Assembly (NCBI RefSeq): GCF_001949145.1
Contig: NW_019091387.1
Coordinates: 1,350,691 to 1,401,292 of the forward strand
Direction: 5' to 3'
DNA from: Acanthaster planci
Taxonomy: Eukaryota; Echinodermata; Asteroidea; Valvatida; Acanthasteridae
DNA length: 50,602 nucleotides
The translations under genes and the position numbers were made by a program. The notes beneath the pieces were generated by a model, which was not told where the DNA came from, did no database searches, and saw only the letters and a list, made by a program, of their open reading frames with translations. Below are positions 26,001 through 41,000 of this stretch, in pieces. Numbering within the stretch: position 1 is the first letter of the stretch; every line of letters begins with the position of its first letter.

Positions 26001-29000
26001 TCTATGCATTAGCAATGCCTTGTAAACTGGGTTTTGATTAATATTGATACCCCCGATGTACTGTTCATATTCATTTTACTATCTTAATTGATCACTTTAA
26101 TTTTATTTACTTCAATTATTTATTCTCCTTTTAATTGCAAACATTATGTTCAGTATAATATTTACATGTCATGTCAAGAACTTACGTATTTTATTTCATT
26201 GAAAAATTGTGTCCGTGTTAAGATGCTACATTAATATTTATACCTAGAATTCTATCATCCAATTAGTCTGGAGAGCCTCTTGACAGAAACTTGTTTCTTT
26301 TAGGCAATCCATCTGGAGCTAAGTGGATATTGTGTATTGTTCTTCTTTATTGATTTTATCCCTTTGTAATGTTTGTATTTGTATATGTAACTTGGTTGTA
26401 ATTTGTATGCATCCCGAAAAATGAAATACATGTAAATGAATATGCTAACTTTTAGTAATTACCAAGTCATTTTCCTGTTAGCATAGCCATGAAAACAATG
26501 CGACCAATTTCCGTCAGGGCAGGTGCACGTGCAAGGTACTTGCTTACCTGTAGTTCTTCATATCATTGAAGGTTGTGGCCCACGCTTTGCGGAATGCTGC
26601 ATTGGTTGAACCGTCCATGCGGAAGTAATCCTCACCTTTAACCCAGGAGCCAATGCCTCCAATCTGATATCGGATTAAGAAAACCAGTTTGAAGAACACC
26701 TCTGAATATTGTATCTAAAAATACCAGTAGGTCCAGGTATTTTCAGGTTGCAAATACTGAAGACAATTTGAAGAAGAACGTGAAACCAGAAGGCTTTAAT
26801 CCATATACTGATGATTATCAGTACTGAGGTAAGTGCCTACACATGAGGGGTAGTTGGATTGAATGTCACGCTGGCCGGTATCTGATTCCATTAACTCAAA
26901 CCTTTACATGCACAAGATAAATTTGATTTTTTCTTGATAATTTTTTCGATTTACAAACAATGGATATCAAACAAGCCTATACACCAAACGACGTTGCCTA
27001 TTCTCATTTGTAAGTGTGTGACAGCAGTCGATTATCTAGTCTAGTGTAAGACTAGTGTTAGAGAAATTCAAACTGGACAGAATGTAATAAAAAAGAATTG
27101 CGATAATCATCTGTACACAACAAACAGCTTTCTGAACTTTTTAAGATAACCAGTCTAAGCTACGTTTTCTGAATATAGGAGCTGCTGCATCATCCATGTT
27201 GTGAGCTAATGAGTTGAAGGTGGTCAATCTCTTACCTGATTGGACAGATCCTGGCTACCTTCCTCCCGCTCAACCTGTGCCTTGTCCTCAAGGCTCTGCA
27301 GCATGTCCTCAATCAGATCCAGAGACAGCAGACTCTGACTGAACACCAAGCTGTGAATGTTGGACAAATCAATTGATAAACCAATCAAATCATGATTCAG
27401 TTGGTTTGGTTTCAATACCGAGGCAGCCTTTCATGCTAGCCATAATGGTGTGAGGCAGTATTTTGTGCTGGCAATTTCTCCTGAACTATTTTAGTTTTTA
27501 AATTACAGGTTTTGCCCTTACACCGATGTATATGCATAACACTGTATACTCAGTGTTTGTCCAAGAGCTTGTGAAAAAATTCATAAGCTTACTCGGGTGG
27601 GACTTGAACCCATAACCTCCTCCTTACTAGTACAGATGTCTTAACCACCTGACCACTGCGCTTGTGGGGTCGGCTAGTCGGTCAGATGTAGCAGTGGCTA
27701 GTGCGAACTATAAGCTTGCAAATTTTTTCGCAAGCTCTTGCACAAACACCGAGTATACAGTGTTATGCATAAACATCAGTGTACAGGCAAAACCCGTAAT
27801 TTAAAATTCACATCGCTCCAATGCAAAGTGCATCTTGAAATATTTCAGCTATGGTATCAACAATCTAAGGGACGGGATCAAAAATACAGAGACCGTTCGC
27901 ACGTGTTCACACACGTTTCCTTCCGTTCTGCACGCCCTCCCATTCACCCCCGTTTCGAAGGGCACTCTTTCTCTTGCATGAGTGGTTCAGAGGGTATTGC
28001 TATGTTAATCGTCCGTTCCTGTGCGTGGGAGAACAGCAGGCTCACAACAAAGATGCCAAGAACACGCATACAAGCTGTTCCTAAGTCGGTTGGCTAAATA
28101 TGTGTCAACAGTGATAAGATTTTATTCCTCCCGCTTACAAACACTCATACTGACCTTTTGATGTACCGACTTCTTACATTTTGTACATTCTTGCTTAAAA
28201 TGTCCAGGTTTGAGATCTGCTGAGGAGGGAAGGATTAATCTTTTTGGGGGGGGGTTGGGTGCTCGGAATAAGTCGTGCAAGGAAAAAAATCTTCATGGTC
28301 CAGGTTTGGATAGAAAAATGCAGAGGAGGAAAGAATTAACATATTTTGACAGGTTGGGATGGATGCTCCAAAAAAAAAAAAAATTGTTGTTGAGCTACAT
28401 ACATGCATTAAAAACTCACTTGTTTGGCCGAAACTGAGCTGACATGCGGCGGCTTTTATTGTTTGTGTTGGCCAAATGTTTAAACAGCAAATTGAAATGT
28501 TGTTGCTTGACGTTTAGCAACTTAAATTCCGTCCATTAAAATCTGAGAAACACAAGTATCGTTGGATTGTTTTTGAAATGTGCAAGGCAGGAATATTCTT
28601 TATGCTGGAGGTGCTTAAAAATTAAAGATTAAAAATCTTTAAAAAGAGCAGCCAGTTGGGGGCTGAAATGTTTTTGCCTAGATCTCAATGAAAAAACTCT
28701 GAAATGGTAGAATAAATTTGTAAAGGCGATAATACTCTGTGATAGGGAGGGCTACAACCTGGAATGAAAATAATAATGTCATTGGTAGGGCTCAAAATCC
28801 TTCCCCTAATTCTAGTGCGAAGAGTGCTGACATCGTAAGCACTTAATGTTTCTTCTTCCAGTTGGGTATAGGCAGGCTCTACATACTGAATGAAAATAAT
28901 GGTACGATCGGCAAACCTCAAAGGCTGGAAGGATGTTTCTACTCGATAACACACAACCCTCTCAAAACTTTATACAATGTATATCCTTTTGTTGATAAGA

Positions 29001-32000
29001 AGTAAGGTATTACTTTGTGGAATGCAGTGCTTAAGTACTCTACTTTAGAGAATTAAAAAGAAATGTCTTAAGCAGAAGAGTGGCCCGACATTTAATATTC
29101 CCCGCCGTTCGCCAAGAACTTTATTTCCTATCCAAGGACGGTTGTTAGTCCAGGACGTTGCTAGTTTCGGAACTTCATATTTTCTTTGCATAGGTTTTGT
29201 GCAACCACAGGGGCCACAACATCTTGCTGTGTGCACAGACCGTGACGGGTCTTTTGTTGTAGAGGAACGCGAGGGAACGAGAAGTGGAGGTAGCTTGAAC
29301 AAAAGAATGTGTTCCTGGCATTTGCATGCGTGCGAACGGTCAATGTATTTTGGATTCCACGCCTAATGAAGGAGTGTGTTACTCTGTGAAATTGAAACAG
29401 GAGTTATTTGAAATTTCTGTGGAGATGTGACAGTATAAACCAACCAAAATCACTCAAGAGAAGTTGAAATGTGTATGGTTTGGGATGTTAGAGTAAAACA
29501 GTTAATGAAGTTAACATAGAAATCCAAATGCGACCCACCTTGAAAATGGGTCACAAGTGGCCAGAGCTACTTTTGAGTAAAAGGCGTTTAAAAAAATCTT
29601 GCGCCATAGAAATCAATAGCAACTGTAGACATTTTTTAACCCACATAATGTCCATTTTCTCCATTTTGATCTGGCTGCTAAAATGAATGGTACATCAAGA
29701 CAAAGAGCTAAGCTTATTCCCTCTAATGCAAACTGAAACAAGATGACTGACCATTTCCAGCTGAGCGTAGCTGGTAGAGACTACTCACACTTTCTCTCCA
29801 ATGCTTTCTGCATGCTTGAGGACCTCAAAGAGAAGCACCAGCTTGCCGCTCAGCTCAATCTTGGTGTCATCTCCCTCTTGTAGGTACTCGTCAAACCACT
29901 TGGGCTTGGAGGTGGGCTGGTTAGGGGATGGAGACCTGGTGATGTTCTCTGTCAAGAATTTTAAAGGTGAAATAACTATCCATACTATGGGTAATATGAG
30001 AAACAGTGTGCTGCCAAGTGGTTGGACTAGACGGGCTGTTTTTCTAACTTGGCAATTGACATTTCACACATTTAACCCCATTTGTCTAGCTTATTCCTCA
30101 GAAACGTCCATAAATACCTTTGGAAGTTGGAAATTGGAAACTTGCAAGGAAAAACTATATTATCCACTGAGATTCCCAACAACTTGTCTGCAGAAGTAGA
30201 CAGCTCAACTGCCTTTCAACTACTGGATTAGTGACAACACTGTTCTTTGCTTTTTCCAATGTAAAACTGCTGAAACAATGTTATTTTCACCCTTAGGGGC
30301 AACCTTTTGGAACTGTTGACCAAACTGCAAGACAGATTAAGAGAAAAATTCAGAAAGAATGGGTCTTGGGTAGAGATCTGTGGTAACACTGCTTGACTTA
30401 TCCCTGTCAAGTGAGAACATGCAGTGTAGGCATACTGGCTGGACTGCACCCCCTGACAATGCAAATTCACAGGGCAACTTTTCAACAAAATGTGTACAGA
30501 CATACTGCATACTGAGTTTGATAGTAGCATTTAGGCAGGAGAGCACAACAGAAATGATATTCAGAACCCTCTCCAAACAACACCATTTCTAGCTTTCAAG
30601 GCTTGAAGTGACACTATGGTTGAAACAATGACACTTTACGACTGGCATTCCCCAATCTTACCACGATCTGGGTCTCTACACCTGCTCCTAGTACTCCAAG
30701 TCTTGATGATCTCCATGCTGCTATCTGACTCGCCAGAGCCTTTGTTGGGTTTCTTCCTCTGTGGCTGGTCCCTGACAACACCCATGCACAGGCAATAAAA
30801 AAAAAAAGCAAAGCAGCTCAGAAATCTGGAAGATACGTGTGATCAACCCCGCCAATTATCTTGAAAATCCCATCCAGCCACTGCAACATCATCCTATTTT
30901 ATTGTATCAGGGCCACACACAAGATCCCTTGCATCAGTAACAAACAGGCTGGGCCAACACTCAAATACAGGGCCACATGAGACAACCACCCACATGAATG
31001 CATTATTACGGAATGGCAAAATTACTTGTATGGACTCCATGTAACGGTGTGCACAAGCCAAGTAAAAATCTCCCTCTCTTGATCACATAGTATGATTCAC
31101 TTGAAAGTGCGATTCATCATTTGTGGTTTTACAACCACTTGTCACATTTGTCAAATTGAAAGATGAGCTCAAGAATCTTCGTAACAACCAGTCATACATT
31201 CTCAGTGTAATGTTAATGTCCTATGGAAAGCATGTAGACTAATTGGAGCATGTGTCATTGTTGTTGGAATATGTTATGCACATGCACTTTGACAAGTTGT
31301 AAGCACCATATTGGTCAACATCACGTTATGCGTGTGAACTACATGCTCACAGACAGGGCACCATTGCAGTGAAGGCTTCTAAGGCTAAAAACAAATACTT
31401 CTTCCGGGTTCCAAACCGACCCGGTTTTCAGCACAACCCTAAAATACTTATCAGCAAGTTAGAAAACTTAATTTTAATAAAATAAAAATTTAATAAGATA
31501 AAAATAATAATACTAAATCCTGTTGTCTTTTCTGTCTTTAAAAAACACCTCCGCAAAAACGTTAAAACACTTTTATTTATGTTTTCCTACCTAAATTTGG
31601 AATTTTTGAAAAGAAACTTATGTTTTTTTCACAAGTTCCCTTTGCATTGCGCTGTCCCAGTGGTGAAAACACTTGCACAAAGCCCAATGCATTAAAACAA
31701 TACTGCGCTGGCTCCAACCGCACCGAGCACGTGCAAAGAACATGTCATAGAAATGTGGCCACCATTCTATACAAATAGCATCGTTACACTACACTGACTG
31801 TATAGGCAGCAATGCTACAGCTGCACATAAAAAAACATCAATTTTACAAGAAGATTTTTGTTAATTCACAGATCTTAGTCTCTTGTATGTGTGTACTTTG
31901 TATGTTCAAGAGTTTAATTTGAGGTTGTTTTGCTTGTACTTGAAGCGAGCATGCTTCCATAAATATTTCTTGCCGCAGCACGAGGTTTATCACCCGCCCG

Positions 32001-35000
32001 TCTGGATGTATCATGGATGCTTACCACACGATACACAGACATTGTTGGCCAGTTTGCTACCGTGATTACCTGACTAGCATTGTGCACAGTACTGTAAATT
32101 GTCCATAATTCTTAACAATTGTTGACTGTACAAATTTTTACACAGATCAAGGCAAGTTTTTCTCACTATATGAGGCAATTTTTGGTAGCTTTCATCCCCA
32201 TTTATGCCATCAGCAAAAAACCCTTGACCCCCCCCCAATTTCTGACCTACCCACCCTATTTTTGAGAGGTATGTAATCGGAAACAGAACTATTTTGGGGA
32301 CCCAAGTCTTGTCACCAGACTGGTCTATATTGATTTGTATATTCTAAGAGTGAAGAAATTTGTCACTCCACACCTTAGAGCAAATGTGACTTTGCTCTGT
32401 GTTATAATAGCCGCATACCTGCCAATGCTTGAAAGTCAGAAATCGGAACAGCCGTTTCACAAGCCCATAGCAAAATAAGAAGCCAAGCAAAACAAGATGT
32501 TTACATGTAAATGTACACAGAAAGTGCATACATGTGCAACAACTGCCATTTTGACATAGCAAATAGCACCATCTTTCTTTCTGCAAATAGCGCCCTCTTT
32601 TGCTAGGACTTTTTCCTTTTTATGGAAAATGGAACGTCCTGATTTTCGCAGTCGGAAAACTTAATAAATTGGGACATTTCTAATTAAATTGGATGGTTGG
32701 TAGGTATGTAAGCTGGTTACATGTCAACTTTTCCTACCATCTTATGTCACCCCTGACTGTTGCAGTTTCCAACTTACATTTCTTTTTCCTGCTTCATCAT
32801 TTGCTGCTGAAGAATAGCCCTTGTCCTCCGTGTCCCTCGGTTGCCAGTTGATGTTGACGGCATGTCATCATCCTCCATGACCTCCTCCGGCTCACTCCCC
32901 TCTACCACAAACTGTTGGATGCTGTCGTTGCTGTCTGAGACCTCAGAGGCCGACGTGACAAAGTCTGACATCTCATGCATGTAGTTGCGGGATTGCTGAG
33001 GGAAATGAGAAATGTCAACTATAATAATGAAAGAAAATCAAAATGCAGCGAGATAAAAATTCAACAAACAGACATGTAAATGGAAGCTGGGGATCAGAAG
33101 AGAAAAAATCTCAGGTTTTACACAATTTTGTGCCATGGTTTTATGATAGTATATAGGGGAACTAAAGTGACAAAATGAGTTGATATATAACCAGCCGGTC
33201 AAAATAATGATCTGCGCCAAAACTGATGTTTTGTTAATTTGGTTTTTTGGATCATTAAATATAGACTTCTCAAAGCCTATCAACCGCACGTCCAACTCGC
33301 ATAACCTAACAAGTAAACAATTATGAAACACCATTTAACACTTGAGATGAAAGAAGAGAAAAATTGAGTTTTCAACTCTCAACATTATTTCACACGTATA
33401 TGACATCATCCATACCCCTCAGAACTGCATTTTTGCTCAGTGCCAAACCATGAATTGAAACAATCAAATGAAACTGTTGCAATCTTAGGACCCTCTCTAA
33501 CATTATACTTTCTCCATTTCACCCCTTACTGTATCAGGGGTATTTCCACCAGAAATCTCTGCCTCTAATATACCTATGCAATTATCCCCGTCACTGGTAA
33601 AATTGACATTGTCAACACTTGAACACCACGGGCACCACGTGCCACATGTAGAGTGAGTTTCTCTATAAAATACAGACTTATTACTTTGTGCACAAAATAA
33701 TGATGACTATGAAACAAAAGTGTAGGAAGCAAGGAGCCCATGTAAGGAAAGAGTCAGGGGGGAGGAGGTGGAAGGGAAGGGGGAGGATTAATGACATGGC
33801 CTGCAAGAAACAACTCACAATTTTCTCCTGTCGAATCTCGCTGAGCTTCAGCACGTGGGGGTGGGTCCATATCTGCATCAGCTGCTGGTAGTCGGCAAAC
33901 AGGCCGGTGCCCGAGCCTTTGCTGGACCCTTCCGTCAGCTGGCCGCTGTCGTTGCGAGACTGGAACTGAAGGTAAAGCTCATAAAGCTTGATCTGAACCG
34001 GGCTCAGACGCACCGAAATCACGTACTCATGCTTGGGGGGCAAGAACTTGGTGAGAGCACTGTAGTCTTTCCTCTGTAACAAAGCAAAATGACCAGCTTC
34101 AGCAAATTGTGTTTACCACGGTGGTAACATTCAACACAAGTTCAATAACAAAGACTGCATCACACATTCATTGTAAGCGGTCTGGATGGATGGTGCACAG
34201 CAGGATTCAAACTTCTGGTACAACTTTATTAAAGTGGAAAGTTACAAGCTGATCATTTCTCCCCAACTGTCAGCATTTTTTAACTATATGGTACCTATGC
34301 CAAAATGAAGATTCACCTGTTTTAGTTTGAAGAGAAAATGGTGTTACTTTAAATGTTAAACAACTTTTCTTATTATGAGGAAAAAATTATATTCACGATG
34401 GCGAACACTTCATGTGGAGCACCTGACACTGCTAATGGTACAGTAATGTGAAACATTATTGAACAGCATTTCCAATGTGAGACTAACACCTACACAGAGA
34501 TGCTGAATACTCTTGCAAATCAGTCCTGCAGACTTTATACAAAAAGTTGGCAACATTCTAGTGTACAGGGCCATGATATGTTTGAGAACCCTGGTGTCCA
34601 ACTGCATTAAGTACTTTGCTCCATATCTCACAACAAGAGTATGGAACTCATAATGCAATGTCATGAATTTTAATGGTTCCATTGTTTGTTGAACTTTTCT
34701 TAATCTCCCTAAATCCACGACTCTGAAAGAACCCATCAGGGGGGAGGGAAATAGGAAGTGACAAAATGAGTTGATATATAACCAGCCGGTCAAAATACTG
34801 ATCTGCACCAAAATTGATGTTTTGTTAATTCTGAAAGCACCCATTGTTAGCGAGATTATGGAAGTATATAAAGAGACTCATCTCTGCCTGCTCCAACCCA
34901 ATGAAAAACTTCCTGGTGGAATGTTGAAGGAACAAGGGTAAGACGTTGAGACCCCTTGAGGATACTACAACACCCCAAACAGACCATCAAGAGAACTCCA

Positions 35001-38000
35001 GTTTGAATTTGTCAAACTGTTCAACTAAACTACAACATAAGCATTTTGATGTCACTGTTAAACCTATTCCATGTCTGATTTTGTGATGGTCTCAACCAAG
35101 ACTGAGTAAATTAGAACAATTATAATATTCAAACACTTGACCTGATAAATATTCAAATATTTAGTTATGCATTATTCTCAAAGAAGCAGGAACAAAATGT
35201 ACATGTTTGTGTGGTGGTCTACCTCTGAGTTGAAGGACAGAGGTCCATCCCCTAATAAAAGCTGGATGGGAATCTAATTGATGGTCACTCCTAATTGGTG
35301 ATTTATTCTTTTAGTCCCAGCAAGATTACACTTCACAGAAAGTTTACAAATATTGGAAGAGTAATTTTGTTTAAACTACTTGTTACCCATATCCATCAGC
35401 TGCCTTTAACCCTAACCCTCCTCAATCCTTCACCTGTTGGAGGACTGAGGAGTGTTAGGGTTAAGGCCACTTGTAATACATCAATAAATGCTTTCAGAAT
35501 GCATTTTTTTAAATCAAATGATTGAATTTGTTGCGTTTCCATTTCATAGATTTTCACTTCCAAATATTTAATGTTAGAAATTAATATTCATGTTTTTGCA
35601 CATTTTGTATATTTTGCATACTGAGCACAGCCCTGGTATCAATTGCAACCTGCCTAGAGTTAGCAGACAGACTACTTGGCATACCTGCACGCAACCACTA
35701 AGCAAATCATGCAGAACGTGGGCTCGTCGTTTCATCAGCTTGACATCCCTAGGGGTGGAGTCAGCACACTGCCCGTTGGTGATGGGATTGACAAAACGGT
35801 TCAGGAATTCCTTGCGGGTACCCAGAAGATTGGGCTTGACAAAGTCCACCATGCAGTGATCTGTGTGGGGATAGCAAGAACAATCCTGCAAACTTTAAAG
35901 GCTATTTCGGTGCCTCTCTGCTTGTTTTACGCCAAGCAATTCCATATTCATGAGCAAAACTGTGATGTCAAACCGGAAAGACAGCATCACTGTCACACTG
36001 ATTTGTGCACAAAAATGGTGGAATTTTTAACATTTTGCTGAGCTTAACTTCTTTTCTAAGGCAACAAACCAATGAGTAACCCTTTTTAAAAACGCTTTTC
36101 ATAAGTAGATTTTTTGTAACAATTCTAATATAAACAACGGTCTAGAGTGCATTGAATTCCTCCCCTTTCAAAGGTGAACTCTGTCACACACTTATAACCC
36201 AACGGAGATGTCTTATAGTTTCGACACATAGAAGAGGGGCTCTCAGCTGAAAATATGTCACATTCCTTGGATGTATCCAAGATGCTTAGCAACCAACTCA
36301 AACACATTTCGTACATGTGCAAGACAAACTGACATATACCTATCCCTCTGCCATATATTAAGCTTACTGAATAAAAAACAGTGTTATCTCCCATAAGCAC
36401 TTTTTGATCCGTTTTGAACAGACACATGGTACTGTCAACTTGTGATTTTTTGTAAAATTTTTAGCCATGCAATTTTACACACATTTTGAAAGCAACTTCA
36501 AGCAATTTCAGCCTCTACTTGGAATAGTTTAATTTCAACAAAAAAAATCACAAAGTAAATTCACCCACTGTGGTAACACAACCTGGGTGACATCACATGT
36601 ATGTGACTGATATGAAGCAAGTCATTTGAACCAAACTGCACTTCACAGACACACACATACACTTGTCTCCAAAGAGAACTCTGGCATATCTGAGCACACA
36701 AAGAATAACCATGATTCTGTTGCCGATTTGGTCTCCTTACATTCAACCAAATTGTTCTGCAGTGGTGTGCCAGTCAGACAGACACGTCGTAGCGTCCGGA
36801 TGGAGTTCAGAGCTTTAGATATGGCTGAGGCATCGTTCTTCAACATGTGACCTTCGTCGCAAATGACAATCTCCGGACCTGTGGTAGCAGTGACAAATCA
36901 ACCTCTTGTCAATGTTGATGTTTCATTAACTGTGAGTTTATCTACTAGCAGGTGGCATTATTTTTGACTGAAACTTTTGATTTTTCAGAAAAAAAGGCAA
37001 GACACAGAGGCCAACGTTTGATATACAGCCAAATACCACACATAACGATTTGCAAGAGTCACAGGAGCAGTATTTATCTGATATTCCTTATCACAACCTC
37101 TAACAAACCAGGGTGTGCCCACGGAGCAGATATATCATAAACAGACCATGCACAGCAGCTAAGTTCAATACACGGTCCACGTCCATAGACTTTTGGGACT
37201 GTGTTCAGAGGTCTTGACTGTAATGTGCAATTGTTTTCTTAAAATCAATTCATATCAAAAGGTGAAGTCATACTGTACTATCACGACGGTTGTCTCAGTC
37301 AGAAAGTGTTGAGAGTTGCCTAACACAAAAGCACGCCTTACCCGGATCGACCAACGCCTGCGTGAAGATGGCCCGCTGCTTCTTGTTCTTGACAAACTTG
37401 TGCATGGAGAGCTGGCGGTACATGGAGTAGCCCATGACCATCACCCCGCCGTTGTCATGCCAGTACTTCAGCGCGTCCGCCCGCTGCCAGTTATTCTTGT
37501 AGCTGGTGATCTCAAACACCTCAATGCAGCTGTCCTCCCCTAGCCACTTCTCAAACTCAGCCACCCAATTCAGCACGGTGTTGAGGGGGGCCACAACCAG
37601 GGCGTGCTTCATACTGATCTTCTCATTGGTCATTACGGTGTGTAGGTAGGTAATTACCTGCAGATCAGACCCATAAGTTAACATCATCTTCAAGCAAACA
37701 TGAATCCTCAATTCTGATTGGTTGATGCCATCAATAGTGTGGCACGCAGGTTCAGTCTTACAATCAACTCCAGGAAACATACAACAGAAACAACATCAGC
37801 ACAACATGTACCTTAATATGAGACATAGCCGTATGTAAGAGACACATGTATGACTGAGCTAGCACTGAGCTGGTTTACATATTCCATATGATCTTATATT
37901 TGGGGGTATGCCTGCATTTACGTAAATTGATCTGTAAACAACCTAGAATCAGTCTCTACTTCACAAAAAGGGAATTTAAATAGATGTCTGGTACCTGAAG

Positions 38001-41000
38001 TGTCTTGCCTAGTCCCATGCAGTGAGCCAGGATACAGCCTGAACCTTTCTCCTCCAGTTTCTCCATGGACTCAAAAGTGCAGTCCCACATGAACTGCACC
38101 CCTTCAACCTGAAAACCAAACAAAGACAAGCAAGAAATCAAACCAGAGCAATTACATCAAGTGACACTCCCAAACCTGGGGCTCGGATTATGGTTTTGCC
38201 CAGTGCTTAAATTGTGCAACTCGTAGATGAAAAAAAAAAAATCAGTAGTGTATTTCATAGCACTGACACCTTGCAGCACATGGAAATTGTCCTTTCATTT
38301 CCATCCGCTCCGAGCGGGAACACAAAAGGGCATTCTTTTCAATAGCAACAACGGTCCATGGGTTGGAAGGCATCTCAAGTGTGTGTAGATTCATGTGCAC
38401 GTAGACTCACGTGTGATTATGCAGTAGTATGCGAAGACCGTGTGGGTGACCACTTTCTATTTGAAGGCAGGGTATTAGCCAAAGGCATGTGCACGAGCCC
38501 ACTTGACAAACCTCCCACAAGCATGTCTCATCCTTGCCATTGAAGGTGTGCCTCAAGGCGGATTGCAATAAATAAGCTCCCTCTGACTTTAGCCTGCCTA
38601 CTGACAGGATAATTACTTGTCACGGCGGTCTCCACAAAGAAGAGAGAGACTGTTCTCAGGGGCTTGGGTGTTTAGGAGGGCCTTGGAATTTCATAAAAAG
38701 TTTCATGGTGACAAAAAGAACACGTGCAATACAGCAGCCTCTAGGGATGTAGCTGTAAGACAAACTGAGCTCTCTTATTGTCAGAGGACACCAAAAGCAG
38801 ATTATGAAGGCCACTCTTAGTTAGTGAAATCAGAAAAATTACATTGAAAGGTCAAGGCAATGATGTCCCTTTTGGATTAAATATGTCAATAACATTTAAA
38901 ATTGTCCATGCTTTTGTGAACAGAGATGCCATTGCTAGGGAAGACGCTGTTCATTTAATAGGTTTTTCTGACACCAAAATTTGCTCATTGAAATCATTGA
39001 GAGGAGGGGGTTGCTGACTGGTCAATCAGCATGGACTTACACAACAATAAATCCTCAAAGAAAAGATCATTTTATCCCGCAAAATATGAAAGAATTCATT
39101 TTTTTGTGCACAAATCTATGTAGCATAACGTAAGGTTTTCTTCCCAGGATGACATCACTGTTTTGCTCATGAATACGGAAATACATTGCATAAAACCCAA
39201 CAGGAAACTGCATGTAAAATACCCTTTAAAATAGTGAACCAAAACTTCAAAATACAGTTTAATTGGGAAACAAAAGTGCATTTTTAAGGGCTGTACTGAA
39301 AAAAATTGCATTACATAGATGTTTAAAACAGCGCCACAAAACTGAGTCCTTGTTAGTCTACTGTGAATCTTGAGTACCACATCTATATTGACTGACCTGA
39401 TGAGGTTTGAGCTGCTTGGCAATAGATTCATCCACAGCCAGTAAGACATCCTTTGTCTTTGCATCTTGCTCTAGAATGACCTCATCCACTGTTCCCATGG
39501 TTTCGGCTGCCTCCTCAGATACCACAGTCACCTACAGAGTAGAGGACGTGACATTTATGTATTGAACCCAAAACTCACTTGCAACTTGTTACAAGAGTTC
39601 CTCTACTTGAAAATGGCATTACTTTGGCCAGAAGTTTGGTTTTTGAAAAGGACAAGAAATACTCAGCCAAGATGTAACGAGCAGCCAAATACCACCAATA
39701 CTGATGTGCAAGACTCATTTCGTATTCCCAACAAAATTTCTTACCACAACCTATATTTTTCAACTGTCACAGCTGCAACCAAGGAGCGATATTTGCTGCT
39801 ACAATTTCAAGTCCAAACACATGGCCTGCCCCCATACATTTCTCAGGCTTTGTGTTTAAACTACAAAGGGGATTAACATGGTTAGATATCAGCCGGAGGT
39901 GAGTCGAAGCACACTTGATGTGTGAACCAGTCAGCCATGCCTGTGTGTGCAGATAACAAGATCAAGTCCACACAACCTCCGGCACAAAGTGGTTACCCAA
40001 AACTCAAACCGTCAAGTTCTCATCTTGTATTTATGCCATTCTTCCACTTGACTTTCAAACTGTTTGAGGCCGAAAGCTTAGAAGTGTCTTACACGTAGCA
40101 TTTGACTGCGTCCCTGAAACTTGAAACTTTTTTCAATGATTGGCACACATAGTTTACAGTGCACCTCCAATGCATGGTTAGAGCGTTGGCAGAAGTTGTC
40201 AAATGTTGTGTGAAAATTTCACCACAACTTTACCAAAATTAAAATGAATTCCAAACTTTACTACAGGATCAAATTCAACGTTCCCCTAATCTTACCTCCG
40301 TGCACTACATGTAAACTTTCTTCACTTTTTAAATAGACCTAAAACATGATGACGTGACTCTTTATTTACATGTGCGTCCCTATGGGAGCTTAGTAATCTT
40401 GTCCCATCTCACTGCCATTGGAAAGTGCATGTAAACAAAGGGTGATATCATTATGTTGTAGGTCTATTAGGGCGCATGGATTTCCACTGAGTAAAAACAT
40501 CTGGAATTAAGGGAAATTCATTTCTGTGCTTTAAAAAAAAACACAACAAAATTGCTTGCCAACCCCGAAGATGTAAAGAATTTGTCAAGTGTATTTTGTT
40601 CAGGATTTCAAGCAGACATCCATTAATGCTACAAAACACTAATTGACACAACTCACCAAAATAACAAAAAGAATGCTTTGTCAACTTCTAGTTTCAAAAA
40701 TCCCTCTGACAGAGGTGAGACTGAGCAGCATTACCAGTTTGCGTTTCTCAGCGATGCGTTTCCTGCGTTCTCTCTCTTCTTTAGCTGCCCGAACTGTTTC
40801 CTCCTGTAGTTTATCCTTGGAAATCAATTTGCGGATCTTCTTGCGGCCATGTTTGCTGGGTGTGTCTTTCTCTTCGTCTGACTATTCAGTCCAAAAATTG
40901 AAACATCGGTAACAGATGTGAGAATATAAGGATTACTTGACAACACAGTTTTTATTGCAGAAATAGTAATGGAATTTGGTGTCGTTAGTTTGTGTAAAGC

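Noticed and set aside
28685-28954. 89-residue minus-strand frame with two similar halves
   Set aside because: The halves come from a diverged tandem duplication of intronic DNA. No family is recognised and ATRX exons on either side join without it.
29045-29302. 85-residue minus-strand frame in an ATRX intron
   Set aside because: No recognisable domain, no fitting splice phase and no conserved motif.
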